From: Proteobacteria bacterium SG_bin9
GTDB lineage: Bacteria > Pseudomonadota > Alphaproteobacteria > Rhizobiales > Xanthobacteraceae
NCBI GenBank assembly: GCA_002083525.1
Contig: LWDM01000026.1
Location: forward strand, 176,340 to 240,339
Length of the DNA stretch: 64,000 bases
Reading direction: 5' to 3'
The notes beneath the pieces are model-generated. The model did no database searches. It was not told the DNA's origin and saw nothing but the letters and a program-made list of their open reading frames with translations. Both the position numbers and the translations under genes were made by a program. Shown here piece by piece: positions 51,551 through 60,346 of the stretch. The stretch's first letter is position 1; every line of letters starts with the position of its first letter.

Positions 51551-53533
51551 ATGGCTGGTATCGTTCTCTCCTCATCGGTTCGTTAGAACCTGCTGTCTCT
51601 GCAGTCGACTGCTGATTTGCTCTCGACCACCCAGAGCCGCCTCGCAACGGGCAAGAAGGTCAACTCGGCCCTCGACAACCCGACCAACTTCTTCACCGCT
51701 CAGTCGCTCGATAGCCGCGCGACCGACATCAACAACCTCCTCGACGGCATCGGCAACGGCGTTCAGGCGCTGCAGGCTGCCAACACCGGCATCACCTCGC
51801 TGCAGAAGCTGGTCGACTCCGCCAAGTCTGTCGCCAACCAGGCGCTGCAGACCACTGTCGGCTTCTCGACCAAGTCGTCGTTCACCTCGGAAACGATCAC
51901 CAACGCGACCGCCGACAACCTCGTCGCCGCGCAGAACCCGATCGCAGCGACCTTTACCGGTACGTCTGGCCCGCAGCGTGCGGCTTATACCAACTCGCTC
52001 GCTACCATCGGTACCCAGCTCGAAACCGCTGGTCCGGTCAACGCGACCCCGGCGACGCGGCTCTCGGATCTGACGGTGCCGGTTGCTGCTAACGACACGT
52101 TCGTTGTCAACGGCAAGACCATCACCTTCCAGGCCGGCGCTAACGGCCTCGTCGGTTCGGGCAACGCCTATACGCTCGGCATCGACACGACCCTGGCCGA
52201 CGTGGTTGCTGCTATCGACACGCTCTCGGGCAACACCAGCGGCTTGACCAACTCGACGGCAACTGGCGGTGTCATCCAGCTGCGCACCGGCACAGCCGCG
52301 GATCTCGTGATCTCCGGCACGGCGGTTGCCAAGCTCGAACTGACTGCCGGCACGACTCTTCGTGGTGGTGGTGGCGTGACTGCCAACCAGCTCGCTGGCA
52401 CGACCAAGCTGGCTGTCGGCGACGGTACGGCTGCTTCGCTCTCGAACAGCTTTGCAGTCAACGACACGATCACTGTGAACGGCAAGACGCTGACCTTCGT
52501 GGCAGCGAACACTGTCGGCAACGACCCGAACCAGATCAAGATCGACGCCGATGTGACTGCATTGCTCGGCAAGATCGACGGTCTGACCGGTGCGACCACG
52601 CCGTCGTCGATCGCCAGCAACAAGATCACGCTGAACACCGGCACGGCCAGCGACCTGACCATCACCAGCAGCAACTCGGCGGCTCTCACGTCGCTTGGTC
52701 TGGCTGGCGGTGTCACGCAGGCGCGTACGGCGGTGCTGGGCGTTCTGGACGGCAAGACGCTGAAGATCGGCGCGACCGGCGGTGGCGTTGCCACCGACAT
52801 CGTGTTCGGTACGGCTCCTGGCCGCATCTCGTCGCTGAATCAGCTCAACGAGACCCTGGCGGCCAACAACCTGCAGGCCACCTTCGTGTCCGGCAAGCTG
52901 TCGATCACCACCACCAACGATGCGGCATCGGCCACGATCGGCACGATCTCGGGTTCGTCGGTTGGCGCAAGCCAGGCGTTCGCGGCTGGTACCGTTGCTC
53001 CGCCGCCGGTTGTCGACGTCAGCGCCCAGCTGACCCGCAACAACTTGGTCACGCAGTACAACAACATCATCAATCAGATCACCACCACCTCGCAGGACGC
53101 GTCGTTCAACGGCGTCAACCTGCTCGGCGGTGACACTCTGAAGCTGACGTTCAACGAAACCGGCAAGTCCACGCTGAACATTCAGGGCGTGAACTTCAAC
53201 CCGGCCGGCCTCGGCCTCGCAGCGCTCGCCACGGGCGACTTCAAGGATAACGGCGGCGTCAACAAGATCGTCACCTCGCTCAACGCGGCGTCGTCGACCT
53301 TGCGCTCGCAGGCTTCGGCCTTCGGTTCGAACCTCTCGATCGTGCAGATCCGTCAGGACTTCTCGAAGAACCTGATCAACGTGCTGCAGACCGGTTCGTC
53401 GAACCTCACGCTGGCCGACACGAACGAGGAAGCGGCGAACAGCCAGGCGCTGTCGACCCGCCAGTCGATCGCGGTGTCCGCGCTCGCTCTCGCCAACCAG
53501 TCGCAGCAGAGCGTGCTCCAGCTGCTCCGCTGA
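51551..53533 (+). pseudogene. fliC: Flagellin gene 1, interrupted by amber codon 12
   Basis: The ATG at 51551 has AGGAAGGT before it. Codons 1-11 read MAGIVLSSSVR and codon 12 is TAG (51584-51586), where both other flagellins have CAG (Gln). The remaining ~649 codons are intact to TGA at 53533 and closely match flagellin 2 (660 residues in all). The downstream part has the D0/D1 N-terminus (QSTADLLSTTQSRLATGKKVNSALDNPTNFFTA), two surface modules and a shorter third, and the standard C-terminus. One C-to-T change explains the stop. Loss of function, suppression or a base error are possible. TAG is a normal stop in this genome (for example mlaE). Confidence 0.88.
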
Positions 53534-53558
53534 TACGACAAGCGATCAAGACTACGGA

Positions 53559-53585
53559 AACGGCGGGGGAAACCCCGCCGTTTTT
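53559..53585 (+). terminator. Rho-independent terminator after flagellin 1
   Basis: CGGCGGGG (53561-53568), GAAA loop, CCCCGCCG (53573-53580), TTTTT. The same hairpin, with AATC flanks, follows flagellin 2. Confidence 0.92.
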
Positions 53586-53644
53586 GCTTTTGTTGCGCTG
53601 TTTGGAAGGAGGAAAGGGCGTTAGCAAATCGTTTACCCTCAAAC

Positions 53645-53670
53645 TTAAACCGGCATTAAGCATACTTTAA
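53645..53670 (+). promoter_or_regulatory. Triple phased TTAA array (CtrA boxes) before flagellin 2
   Basis: TTAA at 53645, 53656 and 53667, each separated by exactly 7 bases, giving two overlapping TTAA-N7-TTAA full CtrA sites. The last half-site ends 84 bases upstream of the start codon. The same array precedes flagellin 3. Confidence 0.7.
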
Positions 53671-53754
53671 GCGCTGCGCCCTATTGTGACGGTGTGATGC
53701 TGCTCCGCGTGTGACGCGATCGGCCGCTGTGACGAGTTATTAGGGAAAACCAAA

Positions 53755-55746
53755 ATGGGTGATATTGTCCTCTCCGCATCGGTTCGTCAGAACCTGCTTT
53801 CGCTCCAGTCGACTGCAGACCTGCTCTCGACCACGCAGAACCGTCTCGCTACGGGCAAGAAGGTCAATACGGCCCTCGACAACCCGACGAACTTCTTCAC
53901 GGCGTCGTCGCTCGACAGCCGCGCAAGCGACATCAACAATCTTCTCGACGGTATCGGCAACGGCGTGCAGGTGCTGCAGGCCGCCAACACCGGCATCACC
54001 TCGCTGCAGAAGCTGGTCGACTCGGCAAAGTCGGTCGCGAATCAAGCGCTGCAGACCCAGGTCGGTTACTCGACCAAGTCGTCGTTCACCTCGGGCACGA
54101 TCGCGAACGCGACCGCTGACAACCTCGTCGCTCCGCAGAATCCCATCAACGCAGCGTTCGTCGGCACCTCGGCTCCGCAGCGTGCGGCTTACACCAACAC
54201 GCCAGCGACTCAAGGTGCGCAGCTCTCGACCGCCGGTCCGGTCAACGCGCTTCCGACGTCGTTGCTTTCGCAGCTGACAGTGCCAGTTGCTGCTGCTGAC
54301 ACTCTGACGGTCAACGGCAAAACGATCACCTTCCAGGCCGGTGCCGGCGGTCTCGCCGGTTCGGGTACTGCCTACACCCTGGGTATCGACGTTTCGCTCA
54401 ACGACCTCGTTGCGGCGATCGACAGCCTGCAGGGCAACGTTGCAGTTGCATCGGTCGCGACCGGTGGCCGCATCACCCTGAACACCGGCACCGCTGCCGA
54501 CCTCAACGTCACCGGCTCGGCTGGCGTGCTCGCCAAGCTTGGCATCAACGGCGGCGGTACCAACACGGCGACCCGCGGCGGCGGCGGCGTCACGGCCGGC
54601 GCGCTCGCCGGCGCCACGAAGCTCAACCCGGGCCCCGGCACATCGACCTCGCTCGTGAATCCCTTCGTGATCGGTGACACCATCACCGTGAACGGCCGCG
54701 TGCTGACCTTCGTTGCGGCGAACACCGTCGGCAACGATCCGAACCAGATCAAGATCGACAGCGACGTGACGGGCTTGCTCGCCAAAATCGACGGTCTGTC
54801 GGGCGCAACTCCCGCGTCGTCGATCGCCGGCGGTCAGATCACCCTGAACACGGGTACGCTCAGCGACCTGACTATCACCAGCAACAACGGTGCGGCTCTC
54901 ACGTCGCTCGGTCTCGCTGGTGGTGTCACCCAGGCGCGCACGCCGGTCCTTGGCGTGCTCGAGGGTAAGACGCTGACGATCGCGGCGACCGGCGGTGGCA
55001 CTGCGACTAACATCGTGTTCGGCACGGGCGTCGGCCGCGTGACCTCGCTTAACGATCTGAACACGGCGCTCGCAGCGAACAACCTGCAGGCGACCTTCGT
55101 GTCCGGTCAGCTGACGATCATCACGACCAACGAAGCCGCGTCCGCCACCATCGGCGCGATCTCGGGTTCGGCGGTTGGCGTGGGTCAGGCGTTCGCGGCA
55201 GGCATCACGGCGCCGCCGCCGGTTGTCGATGTCACCGTGCAGTTGACCCGTAGCAACCTGGTCACCCAGTACAACAACATCATCAATCAGATCACCACCA
55301 CCGCGCAGGACTCGTCCTTTAACGGCATCAACCTGTTGAATGGCGACACGCTGAAGCTCGTCTTCAACGAAACCGGCAAGTCCACGCTCAGCATCCAGGG
55401 CGTGAACTTCAATCCGGCCGGCCTCGGTCTCGCTTCGCTTGCCGCGGGCGACTTCAAGGACAATGGTTCGGTCAACAGCATCGTAACCGCATTGAGCACG
55501 GCTTCGTCGTCGCTGCGCTCGCAGGCTTCGGCTCTCGGTTCGAACCTCTCGATCGTGCAGATCCGTCAGGACTTCTCGAAGAACCTGATCAACGTGCTGC
55601 AGACCGGTTCGGCGAATCTCACGCTGGCCGACACCAACGAGGAAGCGGCGAACAGCCAGGCGCTGGCGACTCGCCAGTCGATCGCAGTCTCGGCGCTCGC
55701 GCTCGCCAACCAGTCGCAGCAGAGCGTGCTCCAGCTGCTCCGCTGA
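53755..55746 (+). CDS. fliC: Flagellin 2
   Basis: 663 residues; AGGGA precedes the start. N-terminal D0/D1 (VLSASVRQNLLSLQSTADLLSTTQNRLATGKKVNTALDNPTNFFTAS) and C-terminal D0 (QSIAVSALALANQSQQSVLQLLR) frame a large surface region. That region has a DUF1522-like module at ~181-265, a second at ~306-395, and a shorter related unit at ~398-482 (GKTLTIAATGGG...). Large flagellins of this type build the thick subpolar flagellum of Bradyrhizobium. It is secreted through the flagellar export apparatus. FlbT and FlaF, encoded downstream, should control its mRNA and assembly. Likely the main intact filament gene. Confidence 0.94.
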   Translation: MGDIVLSASVRQNLLSLQSTADLLSTTQNRLATGKKVNTALDNPTNFFTASSLDSRASDINNLLDGIGNGVQVLQAANTGITSLQKLVDSAKSVANQALQTQVGYSTKSSFTSGTIANATADNLVAPQNPINAAFVGTSAPQRAAYTNTPATQGAQLSTAGPVNALPTSLLSQLTVPVAAADTLTVNGKTITFQAGAGGLAGSGTAYTLGIDVSLNDLVAAIDSLQGNVAVASVATGGRITLNTGTAADLNVTGSAGVLAKLGINGGGTNTATRGGGGVTAGALAGATKLNPGPGTSTSLVNPFVIGDTITVNGRVLTFVAANTVGNDPNQIKIDSDVTGLLAKIDGLSGATPASSIAGGQITLNTGTLSDLTITSNNGAALTSLGLAGGVTQARTPVLGVLEGKTLTIAATGGGTATNIVFGTGVGRVTSLNDLNTALAANNLQATFVSGQLTIITTNEAASATIGAISGSAVGVGQAFAAGITAPPPVVDVTVQLTRSNLVTQYNNIINQITTTAQDSSFNGINLLNGDTLKLVFNETGKSTLSIQGVNFNPAGLGLASLAAGDFKDNGSVNSIVTALSTASSSLRSQASALGSNLSIVQIRQDFSKNLINVLQTGSANLTLADTNEEAANSQALATRQSIAVSALALANQSQQSVLQLLR

Positions 55747-55770
55747 TCCTTACAGCGATCAAGACACCGA

Positions 55771-55800
55771 AATCGGCGGGGGAAACCCCGCCGATTTTGC
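55771..55800 (+). terminator. Rho-independent terminator after flagellin 2
   Basis: AATCGGCGGGG (55771-55781), GAAA loop, CCCCGCCGATT (55786-55796), then TT. Confidence 0.9.
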
Positions 55801-55847
55801 GTTTGCTGCTGTTTTCGGCCGGGGCGGGAGGGTTCGTTCGCACTTCA

Positions 55848-55886
55848 TTAACCATAACGATTAAACCGCCGTTAACCATGTCTTAA
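55848..55886 (+). promoter_or_regulatory. Phased TTAA array (CtrA boxes) before flagellin 3
   Basis: TTAA at 55861, 55872 and 55883, spaced by exactly 7 bases, forming two overlapping full CtrA sites, plus a further TTAA at 55848. The array ends 77 bases before the start codon and aligns with the one before flagellin 2. Confidence 0.7.
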
Positions 55887-55963
55887 ACAGCGGCCCCCTA
55901 AGTTAACGGCGCGGTGAGGTTTCTATGAGCCGCCGCGCCTGACCCGTTCTTGGGGAGATCGAA

Positions 55964-57586
55964 ATGTCTGACATCGTCCTTACAGCGTCGGTTCGCCAGA
56001 ACCTTTTGTCGCTTCAGTCGACGGCAGACTTGCTTGCGACCACCCAGAATCGCCTGGCCACCGGCAAGAAGGTCAACACGGCGCTCGACAATCCGACGAA
56101 TTTCTTCACCGCGGCCTCGCTCGACAGCCGCGCCGCTGACATCAACAATCTCCTGGACGGCATTGGCAACGGCGTGCAGGTGCTGCAAGCGGCCAACACC
56201 GGCATCACCTCGCTGCAGAAGCTGATCGACAGCGCCAAGTCGGTTGCCAATCAAGCCTTGCAGACCACGGTCGGTTATTCGCCGCGGTCGACACTGACGG
56301 CGACCGCGATTCCCGGCGCGAATGCGAGCAATCTGCTCGGCTCGCCGACGCCTTATACGAACGCCACCTTTGTCGGTACGAACAGACTTAACGACAACAC
56401 CAGCGGTGCGACCGCGATCACGCTGGCAACCGGTCTTGCGGGTGTTGCGGGCGCCGGAACGAACCATCTGGCCACCAATCTCACCGCAGCGGACACGCTG
56501 ACGGTCAACGGCATCACCATCAACTTCAACAGCGGTGGCGGCACCACCGGCAGCGCGACCGCCGGCACGCTCGACATCGACGTGACCACCGCTACGGTGG
56601 CAACCGTTCTGACCGCGATAGATGCAATCACAGGCACCGCGACGCCTTCCGGCGTGAACGGTACGGGCGGCCTTACACTGAGCACCGGCACGACATCGGA
56701 TCTGTCGATTACCGGCTCGGGCAATGCGCTGACTGCGCTTGGCCTCGTCGGTGGCGTCACACAGGCGCGCGGCGGCGGCGTTCCGCCGCTCACCGGCCAG
56801 ACGCTGACGATTACCGCGACGCCGACGCTCGGCGTCGCGACCAACATCGTCTTCGGCACCGGCCCCGGTCAGGTCGATACACTGGCGGAACTCAATACGG
56901 CTCTCGCTGCCAACTTCCTGCAGGCGACAATCAGCTCGGCCGGCGTTCTTACGATCACCACCACGAGCGATGCTGCATCGTCGACGATCGGCACGGTCGG
57001 CGGAACGCTTGCCGGCGTCGGCCAGCCCTTCAACGGCGCGACGGCAACGGCGCCGGTCGTCGACCCTGCCGTTCAGACCACGCGCGCAAATCTCGTCACG
57101 CAATACAACAACATCATCAATCAGATCACCACGACGGCACAGGATTCATCGTTCAATGGCATCAATCTGTTGAATGCAGATACGCTGAAGCTTGTGTTCA
57201 ACGAAACCGGCACTTCGACGCTCAACATCCAGGGCGTGAACTTCAATCCCGCGGGTCTCGGTCTCTCGACGCTCGCCGCAGGCACCGACTTCATCGACAA
57301 CAACGCCACAAACGGCGTGCTGACCGCATTGAACCTTGCCAGCACATCACTGCGCTCGCAGGCATCGTCGCTCGGCTCGAACCTGTCGATCGTGCAGATC
57401 CGACAGGATTTCTCGAAGAAGCTGATCAATGTGCTGCAGACGGGTTCGTCTAATTTGACTCTGGCCGACACCAACGAGGAAGCGGCCAACAGCCAGGCGT
57501 TGGCGACCCGTCAGTCGATCGCGGTCTCGGCACTGGCGCTTGCAAACCAGTCGCAGCAGAGCGTGCTGCAGCTGCTGCAGCAGTAA
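55964..57586 (+). CDS. fliC: Flagellin 3
   Basis: 540 residues; GGGGAG precedes the start. Termini are nearly identical to flagellin 2 (VLTASVRQNLLSLQSTADLLATTQNRLATGKK; QSIAVSALALANQSQQSVLQLLQQ). The surface region is shorter and more diverged: one recognisable module (ADTLTVNGITINF... to ALGLVGGVTQARGG, ~residues 175-270) and the shorter third unit. It is thus a minor or specialised filament subunit, perhaps at a fixed position along the filament; that is inference. It has its own CtrA-type array upstream and terminator downstream. Confidence 0.93.
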   Translation: MSDIVLTASVRQNLLSLQSTADLLATTQNRLATGKKVNTALDNPTNFFTAASLDSRAADINNLLDGIGNGVQVLQAANTGITSLQKLIDSAKSVANQALQTTVGYSPRSTLTATAIPGANASNLLGSPTPYTNATFVGTNRLNDNTSGATAITLATGLAGVAGAGTNHLATNLTAADTLTVNGITINFNSGGGTTGSATAGTLDIDVTTATVATVLTAIDAITGTATPSGVNGTGGLTLSTGTTSDLSITGSGNALTALGLVGGVTQARGGGVPPLTGQTLTITATPTLGVATNIVFGTGPGQVDTLAELNTALAANFLQATISSAGVLTITTTSDAASSTIGTVGGTLAGVGQPFNGATATAPVVDPAVQTTRANLVTQYNNIINQITTTAQDSSFNGINLLNADTLKLVFNETGTSTLNIQGVNFNPAGLGLSTLAAGTDFIDNNATNGVLTALNLASTSLRSQASSLGSNLSIVQIRQDFSKKLINVLQTGSSNLTLADTNEEAANSQALATRQSIAVSALALANQSQQSVLQLLQQ

Positions 57587-57610
57587 TAGGCGCGCCTCGT
57601 CGTGCGACAA

Positions 57611-57637
57611 ACGGCGAGGGCAGCCTTGCCGTTTTTC
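57611..57637 (+). terminator. Rho-independent terminator after flagellin 3
   Basis: ACGGCGAGG (57611-57619) pairs with CCTTGCCGT (57624-57632), GCAG loop, followed by TTTTT; one G-T pair. Confidence 0.85.
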
Positions 57638-57764
57638 CGTTTTTTGCCGCGGTTTCGCCCGCCGTTTGAGGCACAATTGTCAGGCGATTCGGCTGACGTT
57701 GGCGGTTTTGAAACTGGGACCGGACCCCCATGGGCGTTCGGCTAACATCAGGGGGTTAGGCGCA

Positions 57765-58148
57765 ATGTCTCTGCGAGTAGAGCTTAAGCCGTTCGAGCGG
57801 ATTGTGATCGGCGAGAGTGTGATCACCAACTCCGACAGCAAGACTGTCTTCCTTATCGATGGCGACGCGCCGATCCTTCGCGAGAAGGACATCTTGACGG
57901 CGGAGACGGCCAATACGCCGGCCAAGCGAATCTACCTGTGCGTGCAAATGATGTATTTGCAGAATGATATTCCGAAATACCAAGAGCTTTATTTCGGGTT
58001 TGTTAAGGAGATTCTTGAGGCGATGCCGAGCGCCCGGAAGCCCATCGAAGCAGCAAGTAAGCTAATCTTAAGCGGTTCTCTATACAAAGCATTAAAGGAG
58101 CTCCGCACACTAATTAAGCGTGAGGAGCAATTGTTGTCGTCGAGGTGA
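57765..58148 (+). CDS. flbT: Flagellin mRNA regulator FlbT
   Basis: 127 residues from the ATG at 57765. MSLRVELKPFERIVIGESVITN is the conserved FlbT start, and YLCVQMMYLQNDIPKYQELYFGFVKEILEAMPS is the core. FlbT binds the 5' leader of flagellin mRNA and links its translation or decay to hook completion in Caulobacter, and it promotes flagellin expression in some rhizobia. It is directly downstream of the flagellin array and overlaps functionally with flaF, which starts 4 bases after its stop. The frame extends upstream but without family similarity. Confidence 0.93.
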   Translation: MSLRVELKPFERIVIGESVITNSDSKTVFLIDGDAPILREKDILTAETANTPAKRIYLCVQMMYLQNDIPKYQELYFGFVKEILEAMPSARKPIEAASKLILSGSLYKALKELRTLIKREEQLLSSR

Positions 58149-58151
58149 TTG

Positions 58152-58520
58152 ATGTCGAGTGCTGCCCAAGCCTACGCCCGTGTTGCCCAGACCAGCGCGT
58201 CGCCGCGCGAGATCGAGGCTCAGGCTTTGCTGAAGGCGGCCAACAAGCTGCAGGCCGTTCTGAACGATTGGAACAAGGTCCGCAACGATGAGATCGCCGA
58301 AGCGGTCCTGTTCAACCGCAAGCTCTGGTCGATCTTTTTGAGTGCGGCGACCGACGACAAGAATCCCCAAACAGTCGATGTTCGTCAGCGCATCGCCGAC
58401 ATCGGCGTTTTCGTGATGACCCAGACGGCCGAACTTCAGATCAACCCGCGCTCCGAATTGCTGCCGGCGCTGATCGACATCAACCGCAATCTTGCCGCCG
58501 GGTTGTCCGGCCGCGCCTGA
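58152..58520 (+). CDS. flaF: Flagellar biosynthesis regulator FlaF
   Basis: 122 residues from the ATG at 58152, with GAGGTGA just upstream. The helical pattern AYARVAQTSASPREIEAQALLKAANKLQ and FNRKLWSIFLSAATD is that of FlaF. FlaF promotes flagellin secretion and works with FlbT in opposite sense on flagellin synthesis in Caulobacter. Together with flbT and the next small gene it forms a three-gene unit. Confidence 0.92.
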   Translation: MSSAAQAYARVAQTSASPREIEAQALLKAANKLQAVLNDWNKVRNDEIAEAVLFNRKLWSIFLSAATDDKNPQTVDVRQRIADIGVFVMTQTAELQINPRSELLPALIDINRNLAAGLSGRA

Positions 58521-58537
58521 GATTTGCCGGAGGTCCC

Positions 58538-58897
58538 ATGGCGGATCTGATGAGCATCATTTCGGCCAACTACGTTGCGGTTGGCCAGCAGACCATCAAG
58601 CCTGGCAAATACGTCAACGTCGATCCTGAGTTGTATCAGGGAACCTGGCGCGGCAAGTACGCCGACGGCAGCCGTTTCGCGATCCAAGTATCCCAAGTCG
58701 ACGGCTTCCGCGCTAAGGTCAAGTACGAGAGCGGGGCTGTCACGAAGTATCAGGACGTTCTGATCAAGGACAATTCGTTTCGTGTCGCGGATTCGAAGTT
58801 CACGCTTCAAGCGAACGGCCGTGCGCAGGTCAAGACGATCCTGACGAACGCCAATACCGGCAAGTCAACGATGGAAACCGCGACGGCGTCGCGCTGA
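58538..58897 (+). CDS. Small uncharacterised protein in the flbT-flaF unit
   Basis: 119 residues with a strong GGAGG ribosome-binding site 17 bases after flaF. The sequence is beta-rich: YQGTWRGKYADGSRFAIQVSQVDGFRAKVKYESG, then KYQDVLIKDNSFRVADSKFTLQANGRAQVKTI. It suggests a small beta-barrel or sandwich. There is no signal peptide or membrane segment, so secretion, if any, would be through the flagellar apparatus. No family was recognised. Position in the unit suggests a flagellar role; inference only. Confidence 0.8.
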   Translation: MADLMSIISANYVAVGQQTIKPGKYVNVDPELYQGTWRGKYADGSRFAIQVSQVDGFRAKVKYESGAVTKYQDVLIKDNSFRVADSKFTLQANGRAQVKTILTNANTGKSTMETATASR

Positions 58898-58975
58898 TCT
58901 GCCGCAAATGCGAACGACCGGCTCGAGCCTGCGCTCGCCGGACATCAAGCAAAACCTAGCCAAGCCAGTACTGGT

Positions 58976-59341
58976 TCAGACCCGACGGTCTGTCACGACC
59001 TGCTTGCGAGCAGCCAGCCGCGCTTCCTCGAGCGCGCGTCCATAGGCGCGCGAGCGCAGCAGCGCTTCGTCCGGAAACTGCCGGATGACGAGGCTCGTGC
59101 GGCTATCGACGACCTTGTAGACGACCTGGGCAGCGGCGCGATCGATCGATACTTGCCGCGACAGGGCATCGTTCTGGGCGTTTGCGTCGTTACGGACTGT
59201 CACAACCGTATCCGCGGCAGTGACGGTCTGGCTTGGCGGCAACTGTGTTTGCACAGCCTCGACGGCAGCAGCCGGCGCAGGTCTCACAAACGGCGTTGCT
59301 ACCGGTGCCCCGACCGGTTTGATACTGAAGTCTGTACCCAT
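58976..59341 (-). CDS. FlaG-like flagellar protein
   Basis: 121 residues; a perfect AGGAGG lies before the ATG. The N-terminal half is Pro/Ala-rich and disordered. The C-terminal half (DRAAAQVVYKVVDSRTSLVIRQFPDEALLRSRAY, ~residues 67-100) matches the FlaG pattern in which a strand ending in V-D-x-x-T-x-x-V-I-R-Q-x-P is followed by helix. FlaG affects filament length in gammaproteobacteria. Last gene of the flgI-side transcription unit. Similarity is short, so moderate confidence. Confidence 0.65.
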   Translation of the reverse strand: MGTDFSIKPVGAPVATPFVRPAPAAAVEAVQTQLPPSQTVTAADTVVTVRNDANAQNDALSRQVSIDRAAAQVVYKVVDSRTSLVIRQFPDEALLRSRAYGRALEEARLAARKQVVTDRRV

Positions 59342-59492
59342 GGCAGCCTCCTGGCCTCCTGAGTCAAACCCCTTTCCCGTTCCCGCGACAAGTATGACAG
59401 TAGGGCTTCAACAGCGCGTTAGAAAACGCGGCAAACCTCGCGTTGACGGTCTCGTTCAAATTTTATCGATTTCAGATGCGCAACGCGCGCTG

Positions 59493-59987
59493 TCAGAGCG
59501 AGCGGCTGACGGCGATCGGTGAAGCGTTGCGCGACGGAGGTGCAGAACGCTGACCCGCAGCCGTGTAGGTTTGCGGCGCGCTGCGGCGCTGCATTTCGGC
59601 GCTGACACCACGCACGATGCCTTCCGAGACCGCGTGTGCCGTCGCCAGTACGGTGAGGTTGATCTGCAGCATCGCGCGGAATGTATCGTGATGACGATGC
59701 AGGGCCGTCAGCAATTCCGGCGTCTTGGCCTGCATGTATTTGTGGCTTGCCTTCAGACGGCCGATCGAGCCGACATACTTGCGCGACAACTCGCCCTTCT
59801 CGGCTTCGAGTGTCATGGCCTGACGAATATTGCCGGCACGTACCAGCTCGGTCTCGCGCTCGACCAGCGAGAGCAGAGCCGTCATCACGTCAATCATGTC
59901 CTGGGCGAGGCGCTTCGCGTCCGCCGGAGTTGTCGCCGGAGTGATCGGTGTGATTTGATCGGCGGGCTGGGACGATGCGGGGGTCAT
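59493..59987 (-). CDS. FlgN-like flagellar protein (probable export chaperone)
   Basis: 164 residues; AAGGAC precedes the start. Residues ~22-130 are continuous helix (DMIDVMTALLSLVERETELVRAGNIRQAMTLEAEKGELSRKYVGSIGRLKA), the look of FlgN, the chaperone for FlgK and FlgL. The C-terminal ~35 residues are Ser/Pro/Arg-rich and probably disordered. It follows flgJ by 20 bases in the same transcription unit. Family call rests on helix pattern and context; no diagnostic motif. Confidence 0.65.
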   Translation of the reverse strand: MTPASSQPADQITPITPATTPADAKRLAQDMIDVMTALLSLVERETELVRAGNIRQAMTLEAEKGELSRKYVGSIGRLKASHKYMQAKTPELLTALHRHHDTFRAMLQINLTVLATAHAVSEGIVRGVSAEMQRRSAPQTYTAAGQRSAPPSRNASPIAVSRSL

Positions 59988-60007
59988 GATGCGTCCTTTC
60001 GGTAGGT

Positions 60008-60346
60008 TCAGCCGGCGCGCGCCGCTTGTTGCAGGATCAGTGTGCGGAAGACGTCGGAGGAAATGCCGACGCCGCCGGCTTGCGCGAATGACTTCGAGTA
60101 CTGTTCGGTCAGCATCGAGCGCCAGACGCTGGTGCCCGGCGTGCTGCCGAACGGGCCGTCGCCCTTCAGGCCGCTCGTCATCTGCGAGAACATAGAGTTC
60201 AGGAACACGGCCTCGAAGTCCTGAGCTTTTTCCTTCAGCTTCTTCTGAGCTTCCGGCGATACCTTCGCCAGCGCTTCGTTCAGCTTGATGTCCTGCCGGC
60301 CGTTTATCGCCGGAAACTGATAGGCCGACGGGATGCTGCTCATCAC
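60008..60346 (-). CDS. flgJ: Rod-binding protein FlgJ (N-terminal domain only)
   Basis: 112 residues. The core KEKAQDFEAVFLNSMFSQMTSGL and the terminal GGVGISSDVFRTLILQQAA are those of the rod-binding domain. The muramidase domain of enterobacterial FlgJ is absent, which is usual for alphaproteobacteria, so a separate lytic enzyme must open the murein. The start overlaps the flgI stop by 4 bases, so the pair is translationally coupled. A second ATG lies at 60343. Confidence 0.88.
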   Translation of the reverse strand: MMSSIPSAYQFPAINGRQDIKLNEALAKVSPEAQKKLKEKAQDFEAVFLNSMFSQMTSGLKGDGPFGSTPGTSVWRSMLTEQYSKSFAQAGGVGISSDVFRTLILQQAARAG

